From the NCBI GenBank assembly GCA_900317555.1, contig ONHF01000019.1, positions 1-64,000 on the forward strand: 64,000 nt of DNA. Direction: 5' to 3'. This document shows positions 9,429-18,554 of this stretch, in pieces. This DNA is from an uncultured Lachnospiraceae bacterium. GTDB taxonomy: Bacteria > Bacillota > Clostridia > Lachnospirales > Lachnospiraceae. How positions within the stretch are numbered: the stretch's first letter is position 1; every line of letters begins with the position of its first letter. The translations under genes and the position numbers were made by a program. The notes under the pieces are model-generated. The model was not told the DNA's origin, did not search any database, and saw only the letters and a list, made by a program, of their open reading frames with translations.

Positions 9429-10442
9429 TTGAACACATTATCAGTTATTATCCCTGTCTACAACGGCAGCCGGTATATCGATAGCCTGTTAAAATGCATT
9501 ATGAGGCAGACCTTCCGCGATCTGGAGCTGGTCTTTGTCGATGACGGTTCGACGGATGAATCTTCTTCGCTGATCCGGGAGGTCTGTTCCCGGAATGGTG
9601 TTCCCGAGGAAGGACCGGATGCGGCATTCAGCAATGAGAAGACAGCGTGTTACCGTTTGATCACACAGTCCAATCAAGGGCAGGGCGAAGCGAGAAATAC
9701 GGGGATAGACAACAGCACGGGCAAGTACATCGCTTTTATCGATCAGGACGATCATTTTGAGCCGGACTATCTGGAGCAGCTTGTCTGCAAGGCCGAATCC
9801 TGCGGCGCGGATGTTGTTTTGACGGGATACCGGGAAATTTATCAGGACGGCAGAGTCAGAAACAGTGTAAAATTGAAGAATGCCGGATGGTGCCGCTTTA
9901 TGAATATCACACCATGGGGCAAAATTTACAGTCGGGATTTTCTGTGCCGGAACAAGATCCGGTTTCAGCCGCTTGTTCTCGGAGAAGACATATATTTCAA
10001 TCTTCAGGTGTATCAGAGAGCTGCTGTCATGGTTCATTCGGAATACATAGGCTATGACTGGATTGTCAACGAAGAATCGCTCTCCCGGACGAGTCACCGG
10101 TCATTGAATGGACATGTGACACTGTTTCCGCTTTTAGAAGCGCTTACGGCGCTGCCTGATTTTTCTTCATGGCAGTCAGATGAAATGATCAGCTATTTCC
10201 TTCTGAAAACCTGCATCTATCATCTGCTGATTTCAGCGCATAATTCTGCATCGGAAGATATTGTGTCGTATCGCAGAGAACTGTTTGCGTGGATGACGCA
10301 TTATTTCCCGGGATTTGAGAAGAACAGGCTGATCAGATTAACGAAGCCGGACGGGGAACTCTTTAAGGTTCGAATGTTTGTCTGCCTGTATATGGCCCTG
10401 TACCGGTTTGGACTGGACCAGGTATTATTGAAACGAATCTGA
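9429..10442 (+). CDS. GT2 family glycosyltransferase
   Basis: The frame begins at a TTG (9429), because the canonical GT-A start LSVIIPVYNGSRYIDSLL falls immediately after it and no ATG precedes it. Motifs seen are VFVDDGSTDES, a Q-x-GQGEARNTGID segment, and the metal-binding IDQDDHFEPDY at about residues 107-117. A rather hydrophobic C-terminal region follows. The family transfers sugars from nucleotide donors to a growing chain on the cytoplasmic face; donor and acceptor cannot be told. A weak RBS and TTG start suggest low translation. It lies 15 bases after the exporter ATPase gene and 10 before the RgpF-like gene. Confidence 0.85.
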   Translation: MNTLSVIIPVYNGSRYIDSLLKCIMRQTFRDLELVFVDDGSTDESSSLIREVCSRNGVPEEGPDAAFSNEKTACYRLITQSNQGQGEARNTGIDNSTGKYIAFIDQDDHFEPDYLEQLVCKAESCGADVVLTGYREIYQDGRVRNSVKLKNAGWCRFMNITPWGKIYSRDFLCRNKIRFQPLVLGEDIYFNLQVYQRAAVMVHSEYIGYDWIVNEESLSRTSHRSLNGHVTLFPLLEALTALPDFSSWQSDEMISYFLLKTCIYHLLISAHNSASEDIVSYRRELFAWMTHYFPGFEKNRLIRLTKPDGELFKVRMFVCLYMALYRFGLDQVLLKRI

Positions 10443-10452
10443 GCACAATACG

Positions 10453-11838
10453 ATGAACAGTATCCGAAAATCTATACATAAGTTCAAAAGAGAGCAAGCG
10501 TTCCGAAGAGATGCCTCTTTGATTGAGAAAAACAATGCCTGCAGAGTTCTGATCATCCTGCATCTGTATTATCTCGAGGAATGGGATGAAATCAGGGAAT
10601 ACCTGAAAAGTCTGACCTGCTACCCATATAAGCTGGTTATTACTTATCCGGTTGAAATGGAAACAAGGGTCCGCAGGCTGAATATTACAGAGGCGATGGA
10701 CAATGTGGAGCTGCAGGCATATCCAAACCGCGGATATGATGTGGCTCCTTTTATTTTTGCACTGCAGAAAGAAAATCTGGATTCTTTCGATGTTGTATTC
10801 AAGCTGCAGACCAAGGGTACGAAACGCAGAATCTTTATTTATGATCAGCTCTTTATTGGGCGAGACTGGTTTACCAATCTGTTTGAAGGCATCGTCGGGG
10901 AGCAAACTGTTCACAGTGTCATTGATATTCTGATGCACCAGCCGGACACTGCGCTTGTTGCCGCCGATAACCTGCTGGTTTCAGATCCGGTATACAAAGT
11001 CCGGATTGTGCAGGAAGAACTTGGCAAAATAGGAATCACCGTACCGGACCGGTACAAGTTTGCCGCGGGGTCTTGTTTTGCCGCGTCGGCAAAGTATTTG
11101 CAAAAATTCCTTGAAGACATCCGGCCGCTTGATTTGAAAGCGGAAGACTTTCATCCGATGGATGCCGCCAGAGGCTTTAGTCTCGCACACCTTCTGGAGC
11201 GGTATCTGTGTATTGCTGTATCCGCGCACGGATACAGGATGCAGGGGATGAAAGTCTGCGGATTTCGAAGGGCATTCAGAAAACCGCTCGAGAAGCTATG
11301 CAGGCGGTTTTCCAGTCAGAGACTCCTTGAATTGCCGTATCATATTGACGAGCATTTCTTCCTGTGGCAGCTGGACAACCAGTTTGTACTGTACAGGCTG
11401 CGGAAGGTGAAGCTGTCGCAGCTCATGTATTTTTACCCGAATCCGCCGCAGCTTCTGCAAATGAAGGACTTCTTCCCATACCGGTATCTCAAAGGAGATA
11501 CAAAGGCATATGCGGAATACTGCCGGTTTCATGAAGAGCATGGGTTGCCTTCGATGTCTCCCGAAAGATTTGACGCGTTAATTCGTTCACTAAGTGAAAA
11601 CGGGTATGACCAGAAGAACATCATCCTCATATCGGAGTTCGATACGATACTGGATGGCCAGCACCGTGCCTGCTGGATGGCGTACAGGAATGGTCTGGAT
11701 TATGAGATGCAGATGCTGGAAGTAACGATCCTGAACGCAAGGCGGGCTGTGGAAGAGCTGATTCCAAGACCTGTGCGCATCATGCTGGAAAAGCGGTACC
11801 TGCGAAAGCAGTGTATCCCGGACAGGAAGAAAGTATGA
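10453..11838 (+). CDS. RgpF-like rhamnan synthesis protein with ParB/Srx-like C-domain
   Basis: Residues about 30-300 match the rhamnan synthesis F family: RVLIILHLYYLEEWDEI near the start, then the diagnostic NRGYDVAPFIFAL, FKLQTKGTKR, and a later FAAGSCFAAS. RgpF homologues act in rhamnose-rich cell-wall polysaccharide assembly, probably as glycosyltransferases. The remaining 150 residues are not part of the usual RgpF. They carry YLKGDTKAYAEYCRFHEEHG, SLSENGYDQKNIILISEF and, at about 399-407, LDGQHRACW, which resembles the ligand loop of ParB/sulfiredoxin-fold domains. The fusion is discussed in the findings. Its TGA overlaps the ATG of the next GT2 gene. Confidence 0.75.
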   Translation: MNSIRKSIHKFKREQAFRRDASLIEKNNACRVLIILHLYYLEEWDEIREYLKSLTCYPYKLVITYPVEMETRVRRLNITEAMDNVELQAYPNRGYDVAPFIFALQKENLDSFDVVFKLQTKGTKRRIFIYDQLFIGRDWFTNLFEGIVGEQTVHSVIDILMHQPDTALVAADNLLVSDPVYKVRIVQEELGKIGITVPDRYKFAAGSCFAASAKYLQKFLEDIRPLDLKAEDFHPMDAARGFSLAHLLERYLCIAVSAHGYRMQGMKVCGFRRAFRKPLEKLCRRFSSQRLLELPYHIDEHFFLWQLDNQFVLYRLRKVKLSQLMYFYPNPPQLLQMKDFFPYRYLKGDTKAYAEYCRFHEEHGLPSMSPERFDALIRSLSENGYDQKNIILISEFDTILDGQHRACWMAYRNGLDYEMQMLEVTILNARRAVEELIPRPVRIMLEKRYLRKQCIPDRKKV

Positions 11839-12803
11839 AGAAAGTCGCTATCATTTTATGTACCTGGCAGGGGGAACGATATCTGGCAGAGTTTCTGGAC
11901 TCCATACTTGCGCAGACGTATCAGAATTGGAAAATCTATGCGGCGGATGACTGCTCTACAGACCAGACACTGGAGATCATTGAACGTTATCGACAACAGT
12001 ATCCGGACAAGTTTGTGAATCTTGGAAGGAACAAGGATAATAAGGGCGCTTGCAGAAATTTTCTGGAGGCACTCGCAAATCCGTCTGGTGATTCCGCCGA
12101 CTACTATATGTTTGCCGATCAGGACGATGTATGGTATCCGGAGAAGATCAGCCGGTCTGTTGAGGTCATGCGAAGAATGGAGGCCGAAGCATCTGCAGCT
12201 ATGCCGCTTCTTGCACACTGTGATTCCAAAGTGGCAGGAGAGGATCTGCAGGAGATTTTTCCCTCCTATACGGCATATCTTGGGATGGATCAGTACAATA
12301 ACAAATTTCCGCATCTTCTGCTGCAAAACATTGTGACAGGTGGTGGTACAATTATTAACCATGCCTTGAGAGACAAAATGCTCACCTTGCCGGAACATGT
12401 AGTCATGCACGACCACTGGGCGGCACTCATTGCTTCCGCCTTTGGAAGGATCGAATATATTGACGAACAGCTTTATGTATACAGGCAGCACGGAGACAAT
12501 GAAATCGGCGCCCGCAAAGGCGGCTTCCTTACGGAAGTCATGTCGAGATTAGGCATTGGCAAAGGAAACGACAGGAAAAAGGCAGATCAGGAATCCGGAT
12601 CGCTATATAGAAATCTTTTCCTGCAGGCAGCGTCGTTCCGCAGTATTTTTGGCGGGGAGCTGGATGAACGGAACAAACGAGCGCTGGACGCGTTTATCGC
12701 TATCCCGAATTACGGGAGAGTCCGGAAAATCTTAACGGTTTTGCGGTATGGCATCGTATACGACAGATTCTACAGAACATTCGGTGAGTTACTATTCATA
12801 TAG
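11835..12803 (+). CDS. GT2 rhamnosyltransferase-like enzyme
   Basis: I place the start at the ATG at 11835, which overlaps the previous TGA and has AGGAAGAAAG just upstream. An earlier in-frame GTG at 11811 lies inside the previous gene and only adds non-conserved residues. The core reads KKVAIILCTWQGERYLAEFLDSI, then AADDCSTDQT and MFADQDDVWYPEKI with the metal-binding Asp residues. TGGGTIINHALRDK and VMHDHWAALIA follow, a pattern typical of RgpB/RfbF-like enzymes that add rhamnose from dTDP-rhamnose. Together with the neighbouring RgpF-like gene this points to a rhamnose-containing polymer. No rml genes are in the window. Confidence 0.85.
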   Translation: MKKVAIILCTWQGERYLAEFLDSILAQTYQNWKIYAADDCSTDQTLEIIERYRQQYPDKFVNLGRNKDNKGACRNFLEALANPSGDSADYYMFADQDDVWYPEKISRSVEVMRRMEAEASAAMPLLAHCDSKVAGEDLQEIFPSYTAYLGMDQYNNKFPHLLLQNIVTGGGTIINHALRDKMLTLPEHVVMHDHWAALIASAFGRIEYIDEQLYVYRQHGDNEIGARKGGFLTEVMSRLGIGKGNDRKKADQESGSLYRNLFLQAASFRSIFGGELDERNKRALDAFIAIPNYGRVRKILTVLRYGIVYDRFYRTFGELLFI

Positions 12804-12804
12804 T

Positions 12805-13605
12805 ATGTTATACTTCTTACTTGTTATATATAATGTAAAAATCTGCGAGAGCCCGGCGTTTATTTCCTTGAAAAAGGCTTATGAGTTTTTTTCTGATAAC
12901 GGCGGCGATCGGGATTGCCGCTTTCTTGTTATTGACAATTCCGATCAGCCTTCGTTTTGCGCAGAAAACAAGGAGAGTACCAGAAAGTCAGGCGCTGAAT
13001 ACCTGTCCATGAATGGCAATCAGGGGCTGCCTGCGGCGTATATGCGCGGCATTCAATATGCGCTGGATCACGGAGCAGAATGGGTCCTGATCTCGGATCA
13101 GGATTCCGTGTTTGACCGTCAATATCTGCAGGTATTTTTTAATCATTTATGCAGCGGGCAGGAGAAACTCATCTATGCGCCGGAAGTGAAAGAGGTGAAG
13201 GCACAGAAACGGATTTCTCCGATTGTAAGAAGGAACAGGCGGTACTATATTAATTCGGGGATTGCGGTAAACCGTAAGGTCTTCGCTAAAGCCGGATACG
13301 ATAAGAATCTGTTCCTTGACTACGTAGATTACGATTTCTTTAACAGCTGTTATGCTCTGGGAATCGGCAGCCGGATTCAGTATATTCCATCCATGAAGGT
13401 GTCTCAGAATTTTTCAGGGGCTGGTAAAAACGGCTTGGAGAAAGATCTGAAACGCTTTCAGATTTATGTCAGAGACGGCAGGTATTTCTATTCCAAGTGG
13501 CATAAGAGAACATGGGATATGGAGATGGTTATCCGATGTCTTCATTTATGTTTCATGTATCACAGTTTCAGATTTTTAGGAGTGCTGCTTAAAAATGCGG
13601 AATGA
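12805..13605 (+). CDS. GT2 family glycosyltransferase
   Basis: The frame is open from 12748 inside the previous gene, but the domain starts at ATG 12805 (MLYFLLVIYNVKICES), one base after the previous stop, so I use that start. The core motifs are FLVIDNSDQ, NGNQGLPAAYMRGI and WVLISDQDSVFD (the DXD-type site), then NSGIAVNRKVF and FLDYVDYDF. This is a rhamnosyltransferase-like GT2 of 266 residues, close in type to the preceding gene. RBS-like bases are weak and distant (GGTGAG about 16 bases upstream), so coupling with the preceding gene is likely. It overlaps the DUF4422 gene by 11 bases. Confidence 0.8.
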   Translation: MLYFLLVIYNVKICESPAFISLKKAYEFFSDNGGDRDCRFLVIDNSDQPSFCAENKESTRKSGAEYLSMNGNQGLPAAYMRGIQYALDHGAEWVLISDQDSVFDRQYLQVFFNHLCSGQEKLIYAPEVKEVKAQKRISPIVRRNRRYYINSGIAVNRKVFAKAGYDKNLFLDYVDYDFFNSCYALGIGSRIQYIPSMKVSQNFSGAGKNGLEKDLKRFQIYVRDGRYFYSKWHKRTWDMEMVIRCLHLCFMYHSFRFLGVLLKNAE

Positions 13606-14557
13606 TTCTATTCAAATCTTTGTGGCGACCGGCCGTAAAATGGACTTTGCCATTCCTTCGTACTGTGTTCCGGTAGAGACCGGAAGCAGCTTCCGGATGC
13701 AGCATCTGGATGGTTACACAAGAGATGACAGCGGAGAGAATATATCAGCGAAGAATCATGAATACTGTGAGCTGACCGCGCTGTACTGGGGATGGAAAAA
13801 CTCGGACGCGGATATCAAAGGGCTTTGTCATTACCGAAGATTTTTCCATAAATCCGATAAGGTTCACATTTTCCCGAATTATTATCTTTATGGCGCCGAT
13901 CTTTTAAAGTCTTCTCCCAAAGAGGAGCAGATCAGAGCGATGTTAAGTACGGCTGATATCATTCTGCCGATTCCTTATAACCCTTATCCCAAGACGGTCA
14001 GAACCAATCTGGAAGCCTATGTCTACAAGAACGACATTTCGATTATGGAAGAAGTGCTGCAAAACATGTGCGCGGAATACTATCCGGCATACTGCGCGAT
14101 CATGAAAAGGCAGAGACTGTCTTACTGCAATATGATGATCGCGAAGAAAGAGGTCTATGACACTTACTGCGCATGGCTTTTTCCTCTTCTTCATGAAATT
14201 GAAAAGCGAACAAACCTGACAGGCTATGATACAATGCACCGTAGGATCTTCGGATATCTAGCGGAAGTTTTACTGCCTGTCTATGTTGAAGCCAGCCACT
14301 TGAAGCCAGTATTTTTGAATCTGGCGCAGATCTGGGACCTGTGGAACCCGGATAAGAAAAAAGAGAATTTAGTCAGGATCGGGAATACGATTCATTTACT
14401 GGAAGAGCTGCCGCTGCTGTCAAAGGCATATTATCGCTATTCCGAGCGCAGATATCCGGATATTTACCACAGCTATTGCGATCTTCGGAAAATGCTGCAG
14501 GAAATGCAATCGGATTCTGTAGCAGACGAGGCTGACAGCGGGACGAATAAAGCATGA
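13595..14557 (+). CDS. DUF4422 capsular polysaccharide synthesis protein
   Basis: The 320-residue protein shows the DUF4422 pattern: QIFVATGRKMDF at the start, NHEYCELTALYWGWKN (about 51-66), then LCHYRRFFHKS, ADIILPIPYNP, and YCNMMIAKKEVYDTYCAWLFPLL near the end. DUF4422 proteins are found in capsule and O-antigen clusters and are thought to be glycosyltransferases, often adding galactofuranose or a related sugar; that role is inference. An RBS AGGAG lies 11 bases before the ATG, inside the previous gene. It ends in an ATGA overlap with the next GT2 gene, so these genes form one translationally coupled run. Confidence 0.85.
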   Translation: MRNDSIQIFVATGRKMDFAIPSYCVPVETGSSFRMQHLDGYTRDDSGENISAKNHEYCELTALYWGWKNSDADIKGLCHYRRFFHKSDKVHIFPNYYLYGADLLKSSPKEEQIRAMLSTADIILPIPYNPYPKTVRTNLEAYVYKNDISIMEEVLQNMCAEYYPAYCAIMKRQRLSYCNMMIAKKEVYDTYCAWLFPLLHEIEKRTNLTGYDTMHRRIFGYLAEVLLPVYVEASHLKPVFLNLAQIWDLWNPDKKKENLVRIGNTIHLLEELPLLSKAYYRYSERRYPDIYHSYCDLRKMLQEMQSDSVADEADSGTNKA

Positions 14558-15363
14558 AAAACTATACAGCCGAACTGACCTTCGTTATCCTGGCATACAA
14601 AGAAAGTCCATACCTGCCGAGGTGCATAGAGTCGCTCCAGCAGCAGACCGTACCGGTCCGGCTGGTCATCTCAACATCGACCGGCAACGGTTTTATTGAT
14701 GAGACAGCGAAACGCTTTGGCATACCTGTCATTACGCATGAGTTGCACGGCATTGCCAACGATTGGAATGCGGCGCTTTCCTGCGCGGTGACGAACCTTG
14801 TAACTCTGGCGCATCAGGATGATATCTATGAACCGTCATATGCGGAATCGATCCTGGACGCGTTTGAGAAAGCGAGGCAGGGAGGGGAGCGCCCGCAGAT
14901 CCTGTTCACGGATTATTATGAGATCCGTGGAACGAATAAGGTTTATGAAAATAAAAATCTGAAAGTCAAAAGAAAGCTCCTGCGTCCGCTGCTTTCCGTG
15001 AAGAAACGGGGAAGGACGGCAGCAAAGCGGGGGTGCCTGTGTTTTGGCAACGCAATCTGCTGTCCGGCGGTGACTTACGTTATGGAAAATCTGCCGTTTC
15101 CTCTTTTCGAGGAAGGCTTCGGCAGCAACATTGACTGGCAGGCGTGGGAAAAGATCTCGAGGGAGCAGGGCAGCTTTATCTATATTCCGCAGCAATTAAT
15201 GGGACACCGCATCCATGAGGAGTCTACAACAACGGCTTTGATTGAAAACAATGAGCGCGGCAGAGAAGATTTTGCCATGCTGCGCAGATTCTGGCCGTCA
15301 TGGATCGCTTCTCTGATCGGGAAGTTTTATGCAAGGGCGGAAGACAGCAATCAGAGAGGATAG
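14554..15363 (+). CDS. GT2 family glycosyltransferase
   Basis: The 269-residue protein starts at the ATGA overlap with the DUF4422 gene. It has the GT-A entry ELTFVILAYKESPYLPRCIESL, but the usual DDGS motif is replaced by STSTGNGFID. The nucleotide-sugar site is LAHQDDIYEPSY (about 90). The later part has RGCLCFGNAICCPAVTYV and a probable acceptor-side EEGFGSNIDWQAWEKIS. The donor sugar is unknown. The next gene starts 6 bases downstream. Confidence 0.8.
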   Translation: MKNYTAELTFVILAYKESPYLPRCIESLQQQTVPVRLVISTSTGNGFIDETAKRFGIPVITHELHGIANDWNAALSCAVTNLVTLAHQDDIYEPSYAESILDAFEKARQGGERPQILFTDYYEIRGTNKVYENKNLKVKRKLLRPLLSVKKRGRTAAKRGCLCFGNAICCPAVTYVMENLPFPLFEEGFGSNIDWQAWEKISREQGSFIYIPQQLMGHRIHEESTTTALIENNERGREDFAMLRRFWPSWIASLIGKFYARAEDSNQRG

Positions 15364-15369
15364 CAGGAA

Positions 15370-16074
15370 ATGACGATTCGCAAAATCCTGATCGTGATAC
15401 CGGCTTACAATGAAGAAGATAATATTACGACGGTCATTAATGAGCTGCGGGATGAATATCCAAGCTATGATTACGTCATTGTGAATGACGGATCGCTGGA
15501 CCGGACATCCAGAATTTGTAAGGAAAACGGCTTCAATCTGATCAGTCTGCCAATTAACTTAGGACTTTCCGGCGCATTTCAGACCGGGATGAAATTCGCG
15601 TACCGGAACGGATATGATGCTGCGCTGCAGTTTGACGCGGACGGACAGCATGATCCGGCGTATATTGGCGCGATGGTCGAGAGAATGGAACAGACGGATG
15701 CGGATATCGTCATCGGCTCGCGTTTTGTCGAAGATAAAAAGACGTTCGGCATGCGGGCAGCAGGAAATTCGGTCATCAGTGCGTTTGTCTATCTTACGAC
15801 GCATAAAAAGATTCTGGATTCGACTTCCGGAATGCGGCTGTACAGCCGGCGCCTGATGGGCTTATACGCCAAATATATGAACTTTGAGCCGGAGCCGGAT
15901 ACGATTGCCTATCTGATCCGGTGTGGGGCAAAGGTCGAAGAGATACAGGTAAATATGCGGAAGAGGATGGCGGGCCACAGCTATTTCAATTTCAGCTCGA
16001 TCTTCAAGTACATGGTCCGTGTCTGCTCGTCCATCCTGTTCATGCAGTGGTTCCGGGGGAAAGAGAAGCTGTAA
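15370..16074 (+). CDS. DPM1-like GT2, polyprenyl-phosphate sugar synthase type
   Basis: The 234-residue soluble GT2 enzyme has ILIVIPAYNEEDNI, YVIVNDGSLDRTS, NLGLSGAFQTGM and LQFDADGQHDPAYI (the DXD site, about 90-100), then IVIGSRFVED. STSGMRLYSRRLM follows. This is the dolichyl/undecaprenyl-phosphate mannose or glucose synthase pattern, without C-terminal membrane helices. Such enzymes load a sugar on a polyprenyl phosphate for use outside the membrane. The following genes (DUF2304, then a multi-spanning GT-C-like protein) fit that use. The start has a moderate RBS (AGGATAGCAGG). Confidence 0.88.
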   Translation: MTIRKILIVIPAYNEEDNITTVINELRDEYPSYDYVIVNDGSLDRTSRICKENGFNLISLPINLGLSGAFQTGMKFAYRNGYDAALQFDADGQHDPAYIGAMVERMEQTDADIVIGSRFVEDKKTFGMRAAGNSVISAFVYLTTHKKILDSTSGMRLYSRRLMGLYAKYMNFEPEPDTIAYLIRCGAKVEEIQVNMRKRMAGHSYFNFSSIFKYMVRVCSSILFMQWFRGKEKL

Positions 16075-16153
16075 AACGCCGGTATTTGCAGGTAATTTCA
16101 CGGCACCGGTTGCAGAGCACCTGTTTCAGGACGCCGGATTCAGAGGAGTAAAT

Positions 16154-16549
16154 ATGCCGATTTCATTACGAGTGTTACTGATCTTTGCTTCCATCTTAAC
16201 AACTTTCTTTATTGCATCCAGAATCCGAAAGTCCAGACTGCGGCTGCTGGACGGTTTCGTCTGGTTTATGATGTCGCTGATCCTTCTGATCATCAGTATC
16301 TTTCCGCAGATTGTCTACTGGCTTTGCCGGGTGCTGGGGATAACATCTCCTGTGAATCTGGTATATCTGGTCATGATTTTTCTGTTGCTCATGATATGTT
16401 TCTACAGTGCCGTCCGGATCTCAGCTTTAGAAGCCAGGCTAGCGGGGCTCGCACAGGAAGTTGCGATACGGGATGAGCGATTTCTGCATCTGGAGACGGC
16501 GGATGACAAGAGGGAACGGGTGTCCGGGGAGAAGGAGCAGAAGGGGTAA
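16154..16549 (+). CDS. DUF2304 small membrane protein
   Basis: I choose ATG 16154, which has AGAGGAGT 5 bases upstream. The frame is open back to 16019 inside the previous gene, but that part is not conserved. The 131-residue protein has three hydrophobic segments (SLRVLLIFASILTTFFIA, FVWFMMSLILLIISIF, LVYLVMIFLLLMICFY) and then a charged coiled-coil-like tail (LEARLAGLAQEVAIRDERF). DUF2304 proteins regularly lie next to DPM1-like GT2 genes. They are thought to help membrane attachment or flipping of the lipid-linked sugar, in the way GtrA does; that is inference. Confidence 0.85.
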   Translation: MPISLRVLLIFASILTTFFIASRIRKSRLRLLDGFVWFMMSLILLIISIFPQIVYWLCRVLGITSPVNLVYLVMIFLLLMICFYSAVRISALEARLAGLAQEVAIRDERFLHLETADDKRERVSGEKEQKG

Positions 16550-16598
16550 GTAAGGGCAGAGAAAAACAGTCAGAAGCAGAGGAGATGACAACGCGGAG

Positions 16599-18554
16599 AT
16601 GGGAGTTTTACTGATTATTCCTATTGCCGGAGCTATGGCAATTCGATCGAAGAAAAGAATAGAGGCGTGTTTTGCACCTTCCATTTTTCTGATCATCATA
16701 GTTTTATATTTTTCCGGAATTGTAACGACGTTTCTTCCCGGACTTATGGTCTGTGTCGCGGTTTCCGCGGCGGCAGCCATTTTTATAATTGTTGAAACTA
16801 TTCGCGGCAGAGCAAATTGCAGGGAGTATATTATGACGCCCGGCTTTGCCGCGTTTTTACTGTATCTTATGCTGGCTCTTATCGCTTGTCATGGATTTCA
16901 CATCAGTAAATCCGATGAATTCGGACATTGGGCGCTTGCTGTTAAAAATTACTACGCGTACAACGATTTCTCAAATACGGGCTTGTCCACAGATATATTT
17001 GGTACTTATCAGCCTGTGGCAACTCTATGGTGCTATTTCTGTACGAAGCTCTGGGTAACGTATTCAGAAGGCGTTTCGATGCTGGGGCAGATCATTTTTA
17101 TTGTAAGTCTGATTCTGCCTGTATTTGCCATTCTTGATCAAGGCCATAGAAGCAGAGCGAAAGAAGCTGCATTATTTGTTATTATTCCGAGCTGCGTATA
17201 TATCTCGCCAATCTATAATGCATTCTCCATTCTGTATGTGGATTTTCTGCTGGGCTGCGCCGGCTTTTTCTGTGTATGGAACTTTTACCGTTACCATAAA
17301 GAAAGAGATACCTTCTATGCGGTGAACTTTTGCGCCGGTCTGTTTATTCTGTCATTGATTAAAGAGTTCGGCATTGTTTTATCCGGATGTATCATTGCCG
17401 GAATTTTCATTGAAGAGTGTATAACGCGGAAACGTAGCGGCAAAACATATCCGATATCGGCTGCATTGCTCCTGAGAGCAATCTGTGCAGTGATTGCTGC
17501 TGTAGGAACATGGTACGGATATCTTGCAATGCCTGCGCAGACAGCGGCTGCCGAAAATTTGCAGAGTGAAGGGGCATCATGGAGAGAACTCAGCACAGCG
17601 GCTGTTGGAAAAGCAATAGCAGCCGGTTCGCCAGCGCCCGCTCCGCTGGTCGGTGATACCGTCAATCATACGTCCGGACTCTTTGGAAAGATGCTGGAGG
17701 GACTTTCTGATCCGGAACTGGTCAGGGGGACCATCTGGGCATTTATAAGGGCTATGAACGATTCGGAGAAGAGCGGCGGAATCGGACATTTACTGCCGAT
17801 ATCGACCTTGGGTTTTCTTGTAATCATTCTATTCTATCTTCTTTACCGGGTTAAAATCCGAAGCGACTGTGATGTTGAAGAAATATTTGATACAGACCTG
17901 TTGGCAGGAACACTGATAACGGCAGTATTGTATTATTGCGCAATGCTTTCGGCATATTTGACCATGTTCAATCCGGATGAGGTATTGCAGCTGCTTTCCT
18001 TTGAACGATATATCTGGCCGGCTACCTTCGTTTTGTTCGGAACAGCGTTTTTCATCATGCTGGATGAAAGAAAAAATGAAAAGAAAAACCGGATGATATG
18101 GCTGATCGGTACAGCAGTTATTGTGCTTTCTATAAAGCAGGGGGCGGTCGTTGATACATTTACAGCGCATCAAACAGAAGTTAATTTTTGGGGAGTAGAA
18201 CATTCCGATGTTAAACTACAACCCGGAGATAAGGTGCTTTATCTGAGTATGGCAGACGAAGATGATGATCGCCGAAGGCAGTTTTATTATTCTGTGTTTC
18301 CGGCAACGTCGAATCTTAATGACGAGACGCCTGAAACAAATGCTATGGATGGTTCCTTAAGAGAAGAATTATCCGATGACTTGAGTAATAAACTTGCTGT
18401 GGAAGGGTATGGTTATGTGTATTTGGATACAATAAACACAGCTTTCGTTAATACATATGGAAACTTATTTGCGGGAAGAGACATTAAAGACGGAGCATTT
18501 TACAGGGTGGAAGTCGGGAACGATGGCGTAAGACTGGAGCTGATCGGTGAATAA
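16599..18554 (+). CDS. Polytopic membrane protein, probable GT-C-type glycosyltransferase
   Basis: The 651-residue protein has about twelve hydrophobic segments and a hydrophilic C-terminal domain of about 110 residues. The first long loop carries SKSDEFGHWALAVKNYY, an acidic motif placed where GT-C enzymes have their catalytic D/E. The next loop has TYQPVATLWCYF, as in other bacterial lipid-phosphosugar-dependent transferases. I recognise no named family with certainty. Position directly after a polyprenyl-phosphate sugar synthase and DUF2304 suggests it uses that lipid-linked sugar to decorate a glycan outside the membrane. GGAG sequences lie within 15 bases of the start. Confidence 0.65.
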   Translation: MGVLLIIPIAGAMAIRSKKRIEACFAPSIFLIIIVLYFSGIVTTFLPGLMVCVAVSAAAAIFIIVETIRGRANCREYIMTPGFAAFLLYLMLALIACHGFHISKSDEFGHWALAVKNYYAYNDFSNTGLSTDIFGTYQPVATLWCYFCTKLWVTYSEGVSMLGQIIFIVSLILPVFAILDQGHRSRAKEAALFVIIPSCVYISPIYNAFSILYVDFLLGCAGFFCVWNFYRYHKERDTFYAVNFCAGLFILSLIKEFGIVLSGCIIAGIFIEECITRKRSGKTYPISAALLLRAICAVIAAVGTWYGYLAMPAQTAAAENLQSEGASWRELSTAAVGKAIAAGSPAPAPLVGDTVNHTSGLFGKMLEGLSDPELVRGTIWAFIRAMNDSEKSGGIGHLLPISTLGFLVIILFYLLYRVKIRSDCDVEEIFDTDLLAGTLITAVLYYCAMLSAYLTMFNPDEVLQLLSFERYIWPATFVLFGTAFFIMLDERKNEKKNRMIWLIGTAVIVLSIKQGAVVDTFTAHQTEVNFWGVEHSDVKLQPGDKVLYLSMADEDDDRRRQFYYSVFPATSNLNDETPETNAMDGSLREELSDDLSNKLAVEGYGYVYLDTINTAFVNTYGNLFAGRDIKDGAFYRVEVGNDGVRLELIGE

